Source of the DNA: Clostridiales bacterium
GTDB taxonomy: Bacteria; Bacillota; Clostridia; Lachnospirales; Lachnospiraceae
Direction of reading: 5' to 3'
DNA length: 64,000 nt
NCBI GenBank assembly: GCA_021199255.1
Contig: JAJQIK010000036.1
Location: 1-64,000, forward strand
In this document: one piece after another, positions 1-6,778 of the stretch
How the letters are laid out: each line of letters opens with the position of its first letter
Numbering within the stretch: the stretch's first letter is position 1
The notes under the pieces: model-generated
What the model saw: only the letters and a program-made list of their open reading frames with translations
What the model was told of the DNA's origin: nothing
The model's database searches: none
Made by a program: the position numbers and the translations under genes

Positions 1-61
1 CAAAGGAAAATTTCTTTAATTTACCTCTTGACAAGGGTCACTTCATAACAGGAGGATTTAT

Positions 62-1273
62 ATGCGAAAGACAGAATTAAGACAACAGGATATATTAAAA
101 TTGATTGAAGGATTGGATATATCACCAACTATGTATAAAAACGCAACGGATAAATACAAAGCCGTTGGTACATATTTGCAGGAACAAGGGTTAGAATGTG
201 ATATTTTTCCACAAGGCTCTTTTAGCCTAGGTACAGTTGTTCGCCCATATAGAGAATCTAAAGAAGTGGATTATGATTTGGATTTTATTTGTTGCCTGGG
301 GGAATTAAAGGAAAAGACGACTGCTAAATATGTGAAGAATATCATAAAAGAAACTCTTTGTAAATCGGAAGTATATAAAGAAAAATTACATAATAAAGAG
401 TGGGATAAATGCTGGACATTGGAGTATGCTGAAGTTAATGGTATAGGATTTAATATTGATATTGTACCTGGTGTTGCTGAAGCTGATGATATTGTTCAAT
501 CAATGATTAATACGGCATTGTCTAGAGAAGAGGCTGAACTTGCGGTTGCGATTACAGATAAAAAAGGACAAAACTATTATTGGTGCACGAGTAATTCTAG
601 AGCGTATAAGAATTGGTTTGAAAAAATAAATAATCCGTTTTTGAATTATAATCGTGAAAATAGGAAAAAAGTTCTTTTTGAGAAGAGTAGAGCAATTTAT
701 AATAGTATTGAAGAAATACCAGAGGGGTTAGAACGTTCATCGTTGCAGCGTGTTATACAAATTTTAAAACATCATAGAGATGTATATTATTGTAGAATCA
801 AAAAAGAAAATTTAAAACCAACTTCTGCAATAATTACTACAATCTGTGCAGAAATTGCGTACAGTATGAATCCATCAATGAATGTGTTTGAATTGCTTCA
901 AGCAATTGCCAATGATTTTGAAATTTATTCCAATAATCAAACATTGCAAGAAGAGTTCGCAAGACAATATATAAATAAAAATATTATTCGTAAACGTAAA
1001 GGCAAGTGGTATATTATGAATCCTGTCAATCCAAATGATAACTTGGCTGATTCATGGAATGATAATCCGGAAAAGGCGGAAATATTTTTTAAATGGGTAA
1101 AAGCAATGAAAAAGGATTGCTTAGATTCAATGAATCTTGAAGATAATGATTTTGTGGCATTGTTGGAAAATAATTTTGGAAGAGAATATGTGAAGAAGAA
1201 TGTAAAATTAGAAAACTATGTTAGTGCGGCACCTAATGTCATTATGAATACACCTAAACCATGGGGAAGGTAG
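62..1273 (+). CDS. CBASS CD-NTase (cyclic oligonucleotide synthase, SMODS family)
   Basis: Predicted cytosolic nucleotidyltransferase that makes a cyclic di- or oligonucleotide alarm signal after phage infection. Seen: the pol-beta-like core, with GSFSLGT at residues 52-58, an Asp cluster VDYDLDF at 69-75, and a further Asp in NIDIVPG (D133), which is the expected metal-binding triad layout. The length of 403 aa is normal for the family. The start has a good AGGAGG Shine-Dalgarno 5-8 nt upstream. The gene is first in a tight operon, 3 nt before an E2-like gene, which is followed by a SLATT effector; this context supports CBASS over other nucleotidyltransferases. The C-terminus ends Lys-Pro-Trp-Gly-Arg. 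In E2-bearing CBASS the synthase C-terminus is the known conjugation site, so the near-terminal Gly is notable. The nucleotide product cannot be read from sequence. The gene is much more AT-rich than genes after 10.5 kb, which suggests transfer. Confidence 0.9.
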   Translation: MRKTELRQQDILKLIEGLDISPTMYKNATDKYKAVGTYLQEQGLECDIFPQGSFSLGTVVRPYRESKEVDYDLDFICCLGELKEKTTAKYVKNIIKETLCKSEVYKEKLHNKEWDKCWTLEYAEVNGIGFNIDIVPGVAEADDIVQSMINTALSREEAELAVAITDKKGQNYYWCTSNSRAYKNWFEKINNPFLNYNRENRKKVLFEKSRAIYNSIEEIPEGLERSSLQRVIQILKHHRDVYYCRIKKENLKPTSAIITTICAEIAYSMNPSMNVFELLQAIANDFEIYSNNQTLQEEFARQYINKNIIRKRKGKWYIMNPVNPNDNLADSWNDNPEKAEIFFKWVKAMKKDCLDSMNLEDNDFVALLENNFGREYVKKNVKLENYVSAAPNVIMNTPKPWGR

Positions 1274-1276
1274 ATT

Positions 1277-1930
1277 ATGAAAATTGATAATCGAGATATT
1301 ATAACTATGAAAGAAAAGTACCCTGCTTTTATATTTTTTGAACATGAGAAAGAATATATTTTTACAGGAGAACTTGACATAGATCATATTTATAATGATG
1401 TTCGTATGATAGGAAAGTTTAATTTGGAAATTATAGTTTTCAAGAATCATTCTTCACAAGTACTAGTAGTAAAAGAGATATCAAATAGAATTGATATAAA
1501 ATATCCACATCGGTACAGCGATGGGCAGTTGTGTTTAGCTTCTGATTTGGAACTGAAGATGTATTTTTCACAGAATACAGATATGAGTAGCTTTGTTGAT
1601 ATGTATATAATACCATACTTATACACATATCTTTACTATGAGGAGTATGGTATATATCCATTTGGAGAGCGATCACATGGTATTATGGGGGATTTGGAAT
1701 ATATAAAGGAATTGTTCATCGTTAGTGAATGGAAGCAAGTTTTTGATATTGTGTATTTTATAGCATATTCTTCATATAGAGGCCATTTGTTATGTCCTTG
1801 TGGAAGTGGAAAAAGGATAAGAGATTGTCATAGTAATACTTTGATGAAGGTAATGGATGCAGGTCTTAAGAATGAGTGCAAAACAATTTTGATAGAATTA
1901 AAAAGAATATATGATAGAAAGGTAAACTAA
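1277..1930 (+). CDS. CBASS E2-like conjugating enzyme with C-terminal SEC-C zinc motif
   Basis: Predicted E2-like enzyme that would form a thioester with, and conjugate, the C-terminus of the upstream CD-NTase. Seen: YPHRYSDGQLCLASD around residues 77-90 closely resembles the eukaryotic E2 active-site block (HPN...G.ICL), making C86 the candidate catalytic cysteine. A SEC-C zinc-binding motif (C173-P-C175-GSGK...C184-H185) lies near the C-terminus. No E1/ThiF-like or JAB protease gene is adjacent, so this fits the short, E2-only type of type II CBASS. The SEC-C tail could bind a partner or nucleic acid (inference). The gene starts 3 nt after the CD-NTase stop and overlaps the SLATT gene start by 1 nt, so the three are probably co-translated. 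Confidence 0.82.
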   Translation: MKIDNRDIITMKEKYPAFIFFEHEKEYIFTGELDIDHIYNDVRMIGKFNLEIIVFKNHSSQVLVVKEISNRIDIKYPHRYSDGQLCLASDLELKMYFSQNTDMSSFVDMYIIPYLYTYLYYEEYGIYPFGERSHGIMGDLEYIKELFIVSEWKQVFDIVYFIAYSSYRGHLLCPCGSGKRIRDCHSNTLMKVMDAGLKNECKTILIELKRIYDRKVN

Positions 1931-2457
1931 TGGATAACATAGTTAAACAGTTAAAGCAGTTAAAAACAGATGCAATTTATGAAAAGAAAAAACACTACAA
2001 TGCTGCTGAAAGAAAGCGTAGATATTATAAAATATTATCCTTTACACAAATATTTTTTAATGCAATTACGGGTACTACTTTACTTACATTAGTGTTTGGT
2101 AAAGGAAGTAAAATAGCTGAAATAATTGCCCTGATATTGACTATTATTGCAACCGTATTGGCGAGTATACAAAAAATTGGAGATTATGAAAATCAAGCCC
2201 AGGGAAATGCAAAAGTTGCAGATATGTATTTGAGAATTAGTAAAAAGATTAGTCTTATGTTAAATTTTATAAATGATAAAATGTTGTCAGAACAAGATAT
2301 TATGAAAAGGGCAGAGGAAATTCAGAGTGAAATAAGTCAGGCGAATGAGATGGGATCTCAATTTCCGACAAATCAAAGAGATTATAATAAGGCAAAAAAT
2401 GGTATACAAAATGGAGAAGAAAACTATACGATAGAGGAATTAGATTTGTGGGAATAG
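1930..2457 (+). CDS. SLATT-domain membrane effector of CBASS
   Basis: Predicted two-TM membrane protein of the SLATT type, a pore-forming effector family known to pair with CD-NTases. Seen: 175 aa; a charged N-terminal helix, hydrophobic segments at about 36-57 and 62-82, then a long helical cytosolic tail. On cyclic-nucleotide sensing it would disrupt the membrane and cause abortive infection (family knowledge plus inference; no separate sensor domain is visible). The ATG shares one base with the stop of the E2 gene (TAATG), so translation is coupled. It is the last gene of the CBASS operon; the next convincing terminator is at 2727-2778. Confidence 0.8.
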   Translation: MDNIVKQLKQLKTDAIYEKKKHYNAAERKRRYYKILSFTQIFFNAITGTTLLTLVFGKGSKIAEIIALILTIIATVLASIQKIGDYENQAQGNAKVADMYLRISKKISLMLNFINDKMLSEQDIMKRAEEIQSEISQANEMGSQFPTNQRDYNKAKNGIQNGEENYTIEELDLWE

Positions 2458-2660
2458 CTTTTATATAATGAATATGATTGCAAAATGCTTGCAAAAAGTC
2501 CAAAAGCGAGAAAGAATGCATAGAATATCAAGAATAATTATACAAAATATAGCGATATAACACTTGATTAGACACAATATATAGTTGCCAAAATCGAGTT
2601 CGAATAATGATGTGAGCTAAAGAAAGCCTTATTTTATGCGGGATGCAAGCAAATTTGCTT

Positions 2661-2708
2661 AGTGTCTGGCAACAGATTGGCAACACTTTTACATCATTCA
2701 CTGGATGA
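2661..2708 (+). pseudogene. Possible C-terminal tail of a tyrosine integrase
   Basis: An open stretch ending TGA at 2706-2708 reads SVWQQIGNTFTSFTG, which resembles the extreme C-terminus of Clostridia conjugative-element integrases and sits directly before a strong terminator. No catalytic domain precedes it. An integrase N-terminal remnant lies about 370 nt downstream on the same strand. The call rests on similarity recalled by eye and is weak. The rest of 2458-2726 holds no gene I can support. Confidence 0.3.
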
Positions 2709-2726
2709 AATACTTCAATAATATAA

Positions 2727-2778
2727 AAGCCTTACTGATTTTCAGAAACCAAAATCTGAAAGTCGGTAAGGCTTTTTT
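2727..2778 (+). terminator. Rho-independent terminator
   Basis: AAGCCTTACTGATTTTCAG and CTGAAAGTCGGTAAGGCTT form a 19-bp stem with two G-U pairs and a short A-rich loop, followed by six T. It closes the AT-rich CBASS/integrase-tail segment. Confidence 0.85.
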
Positions 2779-2879
2779 GCGTTTACTGGAAGCGGGGAGA
2801 TGATTATATGAGATTGCTTCCCTCTGAAAGTGAAAGACAGGCGTGTGACACGCGCCTATGTTATGTCAGACAGAGAGAG

Positions 2880-3050
2880 TCATTCATCTGACTGATCTTC
2901 TTTCATCTTTGATACGAGGTAATCGCTGAGTTCCTGTGAAGGAATAACTTTCTTCCAGTGACCGGATGTATCAAATTCCGGGTATTTATACCGCCACTGG
3001 TCGTATTCCTCTTTGGTGATCTCGCCGCGCTCCAGTTTGGCAGCCTGCTC
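2880..3050 (-). pseudogene. C-terminal fragment of an unidentified, probably mobile-element protein
   Basis: The minus strand is open for 56 codons between an in-frame TAG (3051-3053) and TGA (2880-2882), with no usable start. It reads KLERGEITKEEYDQWRYKYP and later WKKVIPSQELSDYLVSKM, protein-like sequence typical of Clostridia mobile-element proteins; I think of a recombinase tail but cannot confirm it. The fragment lies head-to-head with the integrase remnant and is best read as debris of an older insertion. Confidence 0.5.
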
Positions 3051-3075
3051 CTAGATTGAGAAAGGGGATGATGAA

Positions 3076-3455
3076 ATGCTGTATACAAGGACAATGCCAC
3101 GGGAACGTGGCGGGTAATTCATCGTTTCACGAACTACAAAGGGGAACGGAAGCAGACGCAGAAGCGGGGCTTTGCAACGAAACGTGAAGCCTTGGCATGG
3201 GAGCATGAAGTCATGTTGAAACAGGGCGCGAAGCTGGATATGACGTTTGCCAGTTTCTTTGAAATCTATGAGGCCGACAAGAAACAGCGGGTTAAGGAAA
3301 GCACATGGAAATCTAAAAGTCATGTGATACGCACGAAGATACTTCCTTATTTCGGCAACCGTAAAATTGCAGAGATTAAGGCAAGGGGTGTGATCGCATG
3401 GCAGAATGATCTGATGGCTTATCGGAATGAGGAGGGCAGGAACGATGGGAAATGA
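3076..3455 (+). pseudogene. Tyrosine integrase N-terminal remnant
   Basis: The arm-type DNA-binding and SAM-like domains of a Tn916/phage-type tyrosine integrase can be read: NAVYKDNATGTWRVIHRF, then RGFATKREALAWEHE, then TFASFFEIYEADKKQRVKES and ILPYFGNRKIAEIKA. The likely original ATG (3076-3078) has a GGGGATGATGA Shine-Dalgarno, but the frame after it is off by one, consistent with loss of a single G right after the start codon. The reading ends at a TGA (3453-3455) where TnpV-like sequence begins, so the catalytic domain is missing. The gene is dead; it records an integration event. Confidence 0.75.
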
Positions 3456-3618
3456 GATTCCGAAGGAAATTATCTGAAGGAGTGGAGAAGTAGCCCGTAT
3501 ATTATACTGATGCAAAAGGGAAGGCTGAACGAGCATTTGAATGAGATTGACGACACCGCTCATGAACAGTTGGAACGCAGTGGAGGAGATTATGTTTTCG
3601 TCACTGATTTATGCATAG
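3456..3618 (+). pseudogene. TnpV remnant
   Basis: Directly after the integrase fragment the frame reads NYLKEWRSS, then MQKGRLNEHLNEIDDTAHE, which matches the C-terminal half of the small TnpV family. The last part continues in another frame as MNSWNAVEEIMFSSLIYA and stops at TAG 3616-3618, matching the usual TnpV C-terminus. An internal deletion and frameshift are therefore present. TnpV is a short transposon-associated protein of unknown biochemical role in Firmicutes elements. 3619-3770 holds nothing I can support. Confidence 0.6.
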
Positions 3619-3770
3619 TTCGATGTAGATGCGGAGCGGGTGTCTGTTCTGCATTTTGTAAGAGTATTCAGGAAAATATGATTGTGTTGTAAGCGAGGGT
3701 TTGATACAATAATGTTCGATCAATAAAAGAGATAATGGCTGGAAATATCAGTCTTATGGAGGGTTGGGAG

Positions 3771-4033
3771 ATGGCCTTTGATTTTAAGAAAAAATATAAA
3801 GAGTTTTATATGCCGAAAAAGAAGCCGGAAATTGTAACGGTTCCACCAGCAAATTATGTTGCTGTTCGCGGTGAGGGCGACCCAAATGAGGAAGGTGGCG
3901 CTTATCAGCATGCAATCAGTGTACTTTATGTGGTGCATATACGTTGAAAATGAGTTATAAAACAGACTATAAGATAGAGGGCTTCTTTGAATATATTGTC
4001 CCACCGCTGGAAGGCTTCTGGTGGCAGGAATGA
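3771..4033 (+). pseudogene. GyrI-like small-molecule-binding protein, frameshifted and truncated
   Basis: From ATG 3771 (preceded by a GGAGGG-type ribosome site) the frame reads MAFDFKKKYKEFYMPKKKPE and NYVAVRGEGDPNEEGGAYQ, the start of the GyrI-like/AraC effector-binding family. After HAISVLYVV the frame shifts and continues as AYTLKMSYKTDYKIEGFFEY, ending at TGA 4031-4033 after PPLEGFWWQE. Normal family members continue for roughly 100 residues more. One frameshift plus a 3' truncation make it non-functional. Confidence 0.75.
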
Positions 4034-4055
4034 ATATTCTTGTGCGATGAAATCG

Positions 4056-4092
4056 CACTTCCGGAAATTGGGGAATCAGATGTCCGGAAGTG
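4056..4092. repeat. 10-bp inverted repeat at IS21 remnant edge
   Basis: CACTTCCGGA (4056-4065) and TCCGGAAGTG (4083-4092) form a perfect inverted repeat just outside the broken istB gene. A second hairpin (GCGAGT/ACTCGC near 4114-4126) overlaps the istB stop. They may be part of the element's end or its terminator. Confidence 0.5.
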
Positions 4093-4118
4093 GAAATCAC
4101 CTATGTAATTATGCGAGT

Positions 4119-4857
4119 TTACTCGCGTAATGCTTTATCCAAGCCATATACCTCACGCATTGATTTATCATGTTCAGCATCGACGCTTGTGATATTTATC
4201 CGGTAGCTGTCATGAGCAATGCGGTCGATGATTGCGTCAGCAAGAGGACTGGCGTCACCACCAAGCTGATCATACCATTCCTCGAATTCATACTGGGAGC
4301 AGTTCGAAGATATTCCTCTGTTCTGAATCCGTTGGTTTTAACAGAAGCCATTCATCCAGGATCAGGACAACAGGATTGGCATACTTAGCCATTACTTTTT
4401 TGTAACTGCCATCTGTACGTGCCATCTCCAGATCAATAAGCAGATCAGGAAGACGGACATACTTGGTATTGAAATACTGTTTACAAGCCTCCATGCCAAA
4501 GGCACAGGCCATATAAGTTTTACCGCAGCCTGTAGCACCGGTGATAAAGAGATTCCGGTGTTCAGATATATATTCGCAAGTTGCAAGCCGGTTAATAAGA
4601 TTCTTGTTAAGCTTGCGTCCGGAAGTGTAGTTGATATCCATGATATTTGCTTCCGGCTGGTCGAATCCAGCGTTACGGATCAGTCGTTTCTGACGATTGT
4701 TTTTACGATTGCTGTATTCGATGTCTACCAGCATACCGAAACGATCCTCAAAATGTACTTCTTTAAATTTAGGATCATCCAGCTGGTTACGAAATGCATC
4801 TGCCATAGTGGTAAGGCGCATTTCAATTAATTTATCAATTGTACTCTGATTGGTCAT
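4119..4857 (-). pseudogene. istB: IS21-family IstB ATPase, broken
   Basis: Transposition helper ATPase of IS21-type elements. From ATG 4857 (GGAGG 8 nt upstream) the frame reads MTNQSTIDKLIEMRLTTMAD, carries Walker A GATGCGKTY and a DEW Walker B, and then stops after NIFELLPV at 4288. The expected C-terminus (CSQYEFEEWYDQLGGD ... SMREVYGLDKALRE) continues immediately in another frame to a TAA at 4119-4121. A small out-of-frame deletion between NIFELL and the CSQYEF segment therefore inactivated it. Its partner istA survives only as a tail just upstream. Confidence 0.85.
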
Positions 4858-4863
4858 ATGTGT

Positions 4864-5120
4864 TTACCTCCGATAGTAATCGGCACCTCTTGTGATGCCG
4901 TGTGCTTTATGTGTGGTTTTGGATTCAGTAGTTCCTGATTCCGGTTTTACAGAACCTGTTGCAAGGAGGTTTTTAATACACTTATAACTGGGCGAAGATG
5001 TATAGGATAACGCCTTTTTACAGGCTGCTTCAAGCAATGTATCTGAGTATTTCTCAGCAAGCTTCAGAAGCCCCATACAACTTCGGTAGGTCTGTTGTTC
5101 CACACGTTTGGAGGTTAGGG
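4864..5120 (-). pseudogene. istA: IS21-family IstA transposase, C-terminal remnant
   Basis: The minus strand reads RVEQQTYRSCMGLLKLAEKY, then LEAACKKALSYTSSPSYKCI, and ends HGITRGADYYRR with a TAA at 4864-4866, 6 nt before the istB ATG. This is the usual C-terminus of IS21-like DDE transposases; the catalytic core is absent. The right edge lies around 5105-5125, where the sequence turns into the leader of the XRE regulator gene, so the deletion or insertion junction is there. The element cannot transpose by itself. Confidence 0.75.
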
Positions 5121-5130
5121 AGGTAACGGT

Positions 5131-5703
5131 GTGGATCAAAAGAGAATAGGCTCTTTCTTAAAAGAACTGCGGAGAGAGAAAGAACTGACGCAGGAACAGC
5201 TGGCTGAACGTTTCAATATATCAGACCGCACGGTATCCAGATGGGAAAACGGAAATAATATGCCAGATCTGAGTATATTGGTTGAGCTTGCTGATTTTTA
5301 TGATGTGGATGTCCGTGAAATCATTGACGGAGAAAGGAAAAGCGAGAGTATGAATAAAGAAGAAAAGGAAAAAATGCTGTTGGTTGCCGAGTATGCTGAC
5401 GAAGAGAAAACTGTCCTGTTAAAGAGGCTTAGAATAATTAGCATAATTGGATTGTGCTCTATGGTAGTTGGTTTTGTGATGATGATTCTGGTCGGTTACA
5501 ATTCATTACCAGTGACAGATTATGTTATGGGCGTGGCTTTTGGCGTGGCTATGGGTGCATTGATCACGGCAGTTTTTTATTCGACGGGTGTCTTGGCTAA
5601 GATCAGAGAATCGAAAAATAAAATACCGGCAAAAATCATGGTGGCAGTCTGCACGACGATATGTGTGGTGCTATTTGTGATAGCTTTGGCCAGATCATTT
5701 TAA
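5131..5703 (+). CDS. XRE-family regulator with C-terminal membrane segments
   Basis: Helix-turn-helix regulator of the Cro/CI type anchored in the membrane. Seen: an HTH at about residues 7-61 (LTQEQLAERFNISDRTVSRW), then a charged linker and three hydrophobic segments at about 105-125, 130-150 and 168-188. The GTG start at 5131 follows GGGAGGTAAC. The 5' flank is IS21 debris, so the native promoter may have been lost. Such HTH-TM proteins are common in Clostridia; targets cannot be inferred here. Confidence 0.82.
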   Translation: MDQKRIGSFLKELRREKELTQEQLAERFNISDRTVSRWENGNNMPDLSILVELADFYDVDVREIIDGERKSESMNKEEKEKMLLVAEYADEEKTVLLKRLRIISIIGLCSMVVGFVMMILVGYNSLPVTDYVMGVAFGVAMGALITAVFYSTGVLAKIRESKNKIPAKIMVAVCTTICVVLFVIALARSF

Positions 5704-5751
5704 ATAAATATTCAGAATTTCAGTTTTTAGGGAGTTATTTATGGAAGTATA

Positions 5752-5810
5752 TGTCTGTATTATCAAAAAAGATATTGACACCAAATACGATACCACATAT
5801 AATACAGACA
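5752..5810 (+). promoter_or_regulatory. hicAB promoter within a 12-bp inverted repeat (probable HicB operator)
   Basis: A consensus sigma-A promoter is present: TTGACA at 5775-5780, a 17-nt spacer, TATAAT at 5798-5803. The perfect inverted repeat TGTCTGTATTAT (5752-5763) and ATAATACAGACA (5799-5810) brackets it, the right half covering the -10 box. This layout fits autorepression by the HicB antitoxin (inference from the family). Transcription would begin near 5810, directly before the GGAGGG ribosome site of hicA. Confidence 0.8.
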
Positions 5811-5823
5811 GGAGGGAATTCCG

Positions 5824-6081
5824 ATGGCAAAATGGGATAAACTATTAGCACGAATATGTTCCTTGTCAAAGGATTTTCGATTTGATGAGTTACGCAAAGT
5901 GCTGGAAAGTTATGGATATGAGATGAAAGCTCCGAAGGGTGGCAGCAGTCACTATACTTTTCGGAAAGAAGGTTGTCAACCGATTACGATACCGAAGCAT
6001 GAACCAATCAAGAAGGTATATGTCGAAATGGTAAAGCAGATTGTAGAGAGTGAGGCGAAGAATGATGAAGACGCTGAATGA
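5824..6081 (+). CDS. hicA: HicA-family mRNA interferase toxin
   Basis: Small RNA-cleaving toxin with a double-stranded-RNA-binding-like fold. Seen: 85 aa; RFDELRKVLESYGYEMKAPK and GGSSHYTFRKEG with the conserved His (H43) of the active site, then the IPKHEPIKKVYV ending typical of HicA. It starts 9 nt after GGAGGG. The toxin gene precedes and overlaps its antitoxin gene by 20 nt, a normal hicAB order. Expression should come from the consensus promoter at 5775-5803. Confidence 0.88.
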   Translation: MAKWDKLLARICSLSKDFRFDELRKVLESYGYEMKAPKGGSSHYTFRKEGCQPITIPKHEPIKKVYVEMVKQIVESEAKNDEDAE

Positions 6082-6430
6082 ATATATGGCGATGTCTTAT
6101 CGCATGGAAATCGTAGAGGATAAGGATGAGGGCGGATATGTGGTTTCTTTTCCTGACCTGCCGGGATGCCTTACTTGTGGCGAGACTGTGGAATCAGCAG
6201 TGGCTAATGCTATGGATGCAAAAAAGGCATGGTTGGAGGCGGCTATTGAAGATGGAATAGAAATTCAGGAACCGGATTCTCTGGAGGATTATTCCGGACA
6301 GTTTAAGCTACGGATTCCGCGCAGCCTGCATAGATCACTGGCAGAGCATTCCAAAAGAGAGGGAATCAGCATGAATCAGTATTGTGTGTATCTGCTCTCG
6401 AAAAACGATGCCGTGTATGTTGGGAAATAA
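6062..6430 (+). CDS. hicB: HicB-family antitoxin
   Basis: Antitoxin that neutralises HicA and probably represses the operon. Seen: an N-terminal degenerate RNase-H-like domain (EDKDEGGYVVSFPDLPGCLT) and a C-terminal ribbon-helix-helix-like segment (LRIPRSLHRSLAEHSKREGI). I choose ATG 6062, preceded by GAGG; a GTG at 6050 in the same frame is possible. The gene overlaps hicA in another frame, so translation is coupled. Confidence 0.88.
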   Translation: MMKTLNEYMAMSYRMEIVEDKDEGGYVVSFPDLPGCLTCGETVESAVANAMDAKKAWLEAAIEDGIEIQEPDSLEDYSGQFKLRIPRSLHRSLAEHSKREGISMNQYCVYLLSKNDAVYVGK

Positions 6431-6459
6431 TGAGTGATCATGCTGTAATATTGGCATTA

Positions 6460-6632
6460 TAGGGATTGCATACCGTACGCTTGATTTGCTTGTAAAGGAA
6501 GCACAGGAACAAGGCATTTCGTATATAAGCTTGGAAGCTACTGATGCAGGACGTCCACTGTATGAAATATATGGATTTGTGAAGATGGAAGATGAAATGG
6601 AACTTAAAATATGTAATAGAAAGCAGGTATAG
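6460..6632 (+). pseudogene. GNAT acetyltransferase C-terminal remnant
   Basis: The frame ending at TAG 6630-6632 reads GIAYRTLDLLVKEAQEQGIS, then LEATDAGRPLYEIYGFVKME. This matches the C-terminal acetyl-CoA-binding part of GNAT enzymes and is clearly homologous to the end of the intact GNAT gene at 10538-11002, which has LEATDMGRPLYKKYGFVQME. The DNA has diverged, so it is a separate old relative, not a recent copy. No N-terminal domain precedes it. Confidence 0.75.
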
Positions 6633-6778
6633 TATGAAAAATCACACTGATGTGCTGATTTTTCATACGGCTATTTGTTTCTGGGCGAAAACAAATGGCT
6701 CTGATGGCAGACGAGGAACCGTCTTCACGGATTTCTCGTCGCCGCTTCGCAACAAGTTGCTCAGAAATGGGGATTAGT
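6633..6778 (+). ncRNA. Structured 5'-UTR element, copy 1 (pseudoknotted, family of three)
   Basis: Hairpin A: TATGAAAAATCA (6633-6644) with TGATTTTTCATA (6656-6667), loop containing CTGATG. Hairpin B: ATTTGTTT (6673-6680) with AAACAAAT (6689-6696). CTGATGGCA at 6701-6709. Hairpin C: 6710-6722 with 6727-6740, CTTC loop and a bulged A at 6731. Hairpin D: GCAAC (6749-6753) with GTTGC (6756-6760). The loop of B (CTGGGC, 6681-6686) can pair with GCTCAG (6759-6764), just before the GGGG ribosome site and the ATG at 6779. The pseudoknot strand shares GC with hairpin D, so the two may exclude each other. Homologous elements lie at 32690 and 61220. It looks like a cis-regulatory RNA; the ligand or partner is unknown. 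Confidence 0.7.

Noticed and set aside
28-33. TTGACA upstream of the CBASS operon as a -35 box
   Set aside because: At the right spacing there is no -10 sequence; the Shine-Dalgarno occupies that place. The real promoter probably lies outside the window.
2590-2620. GAGTTCGAAT reminiscent of a tRNA T-arm (integration site)
   Set aside because: No acceptor stem, anticodon arm or CCA-compatible end could be built around it.
6701-6709. CTGATG resembling the hammerhead ribozyme core
   Set aside because: The GAAA strand and the three-stem arrangement of a hammerhead are not present in any of the three copies.
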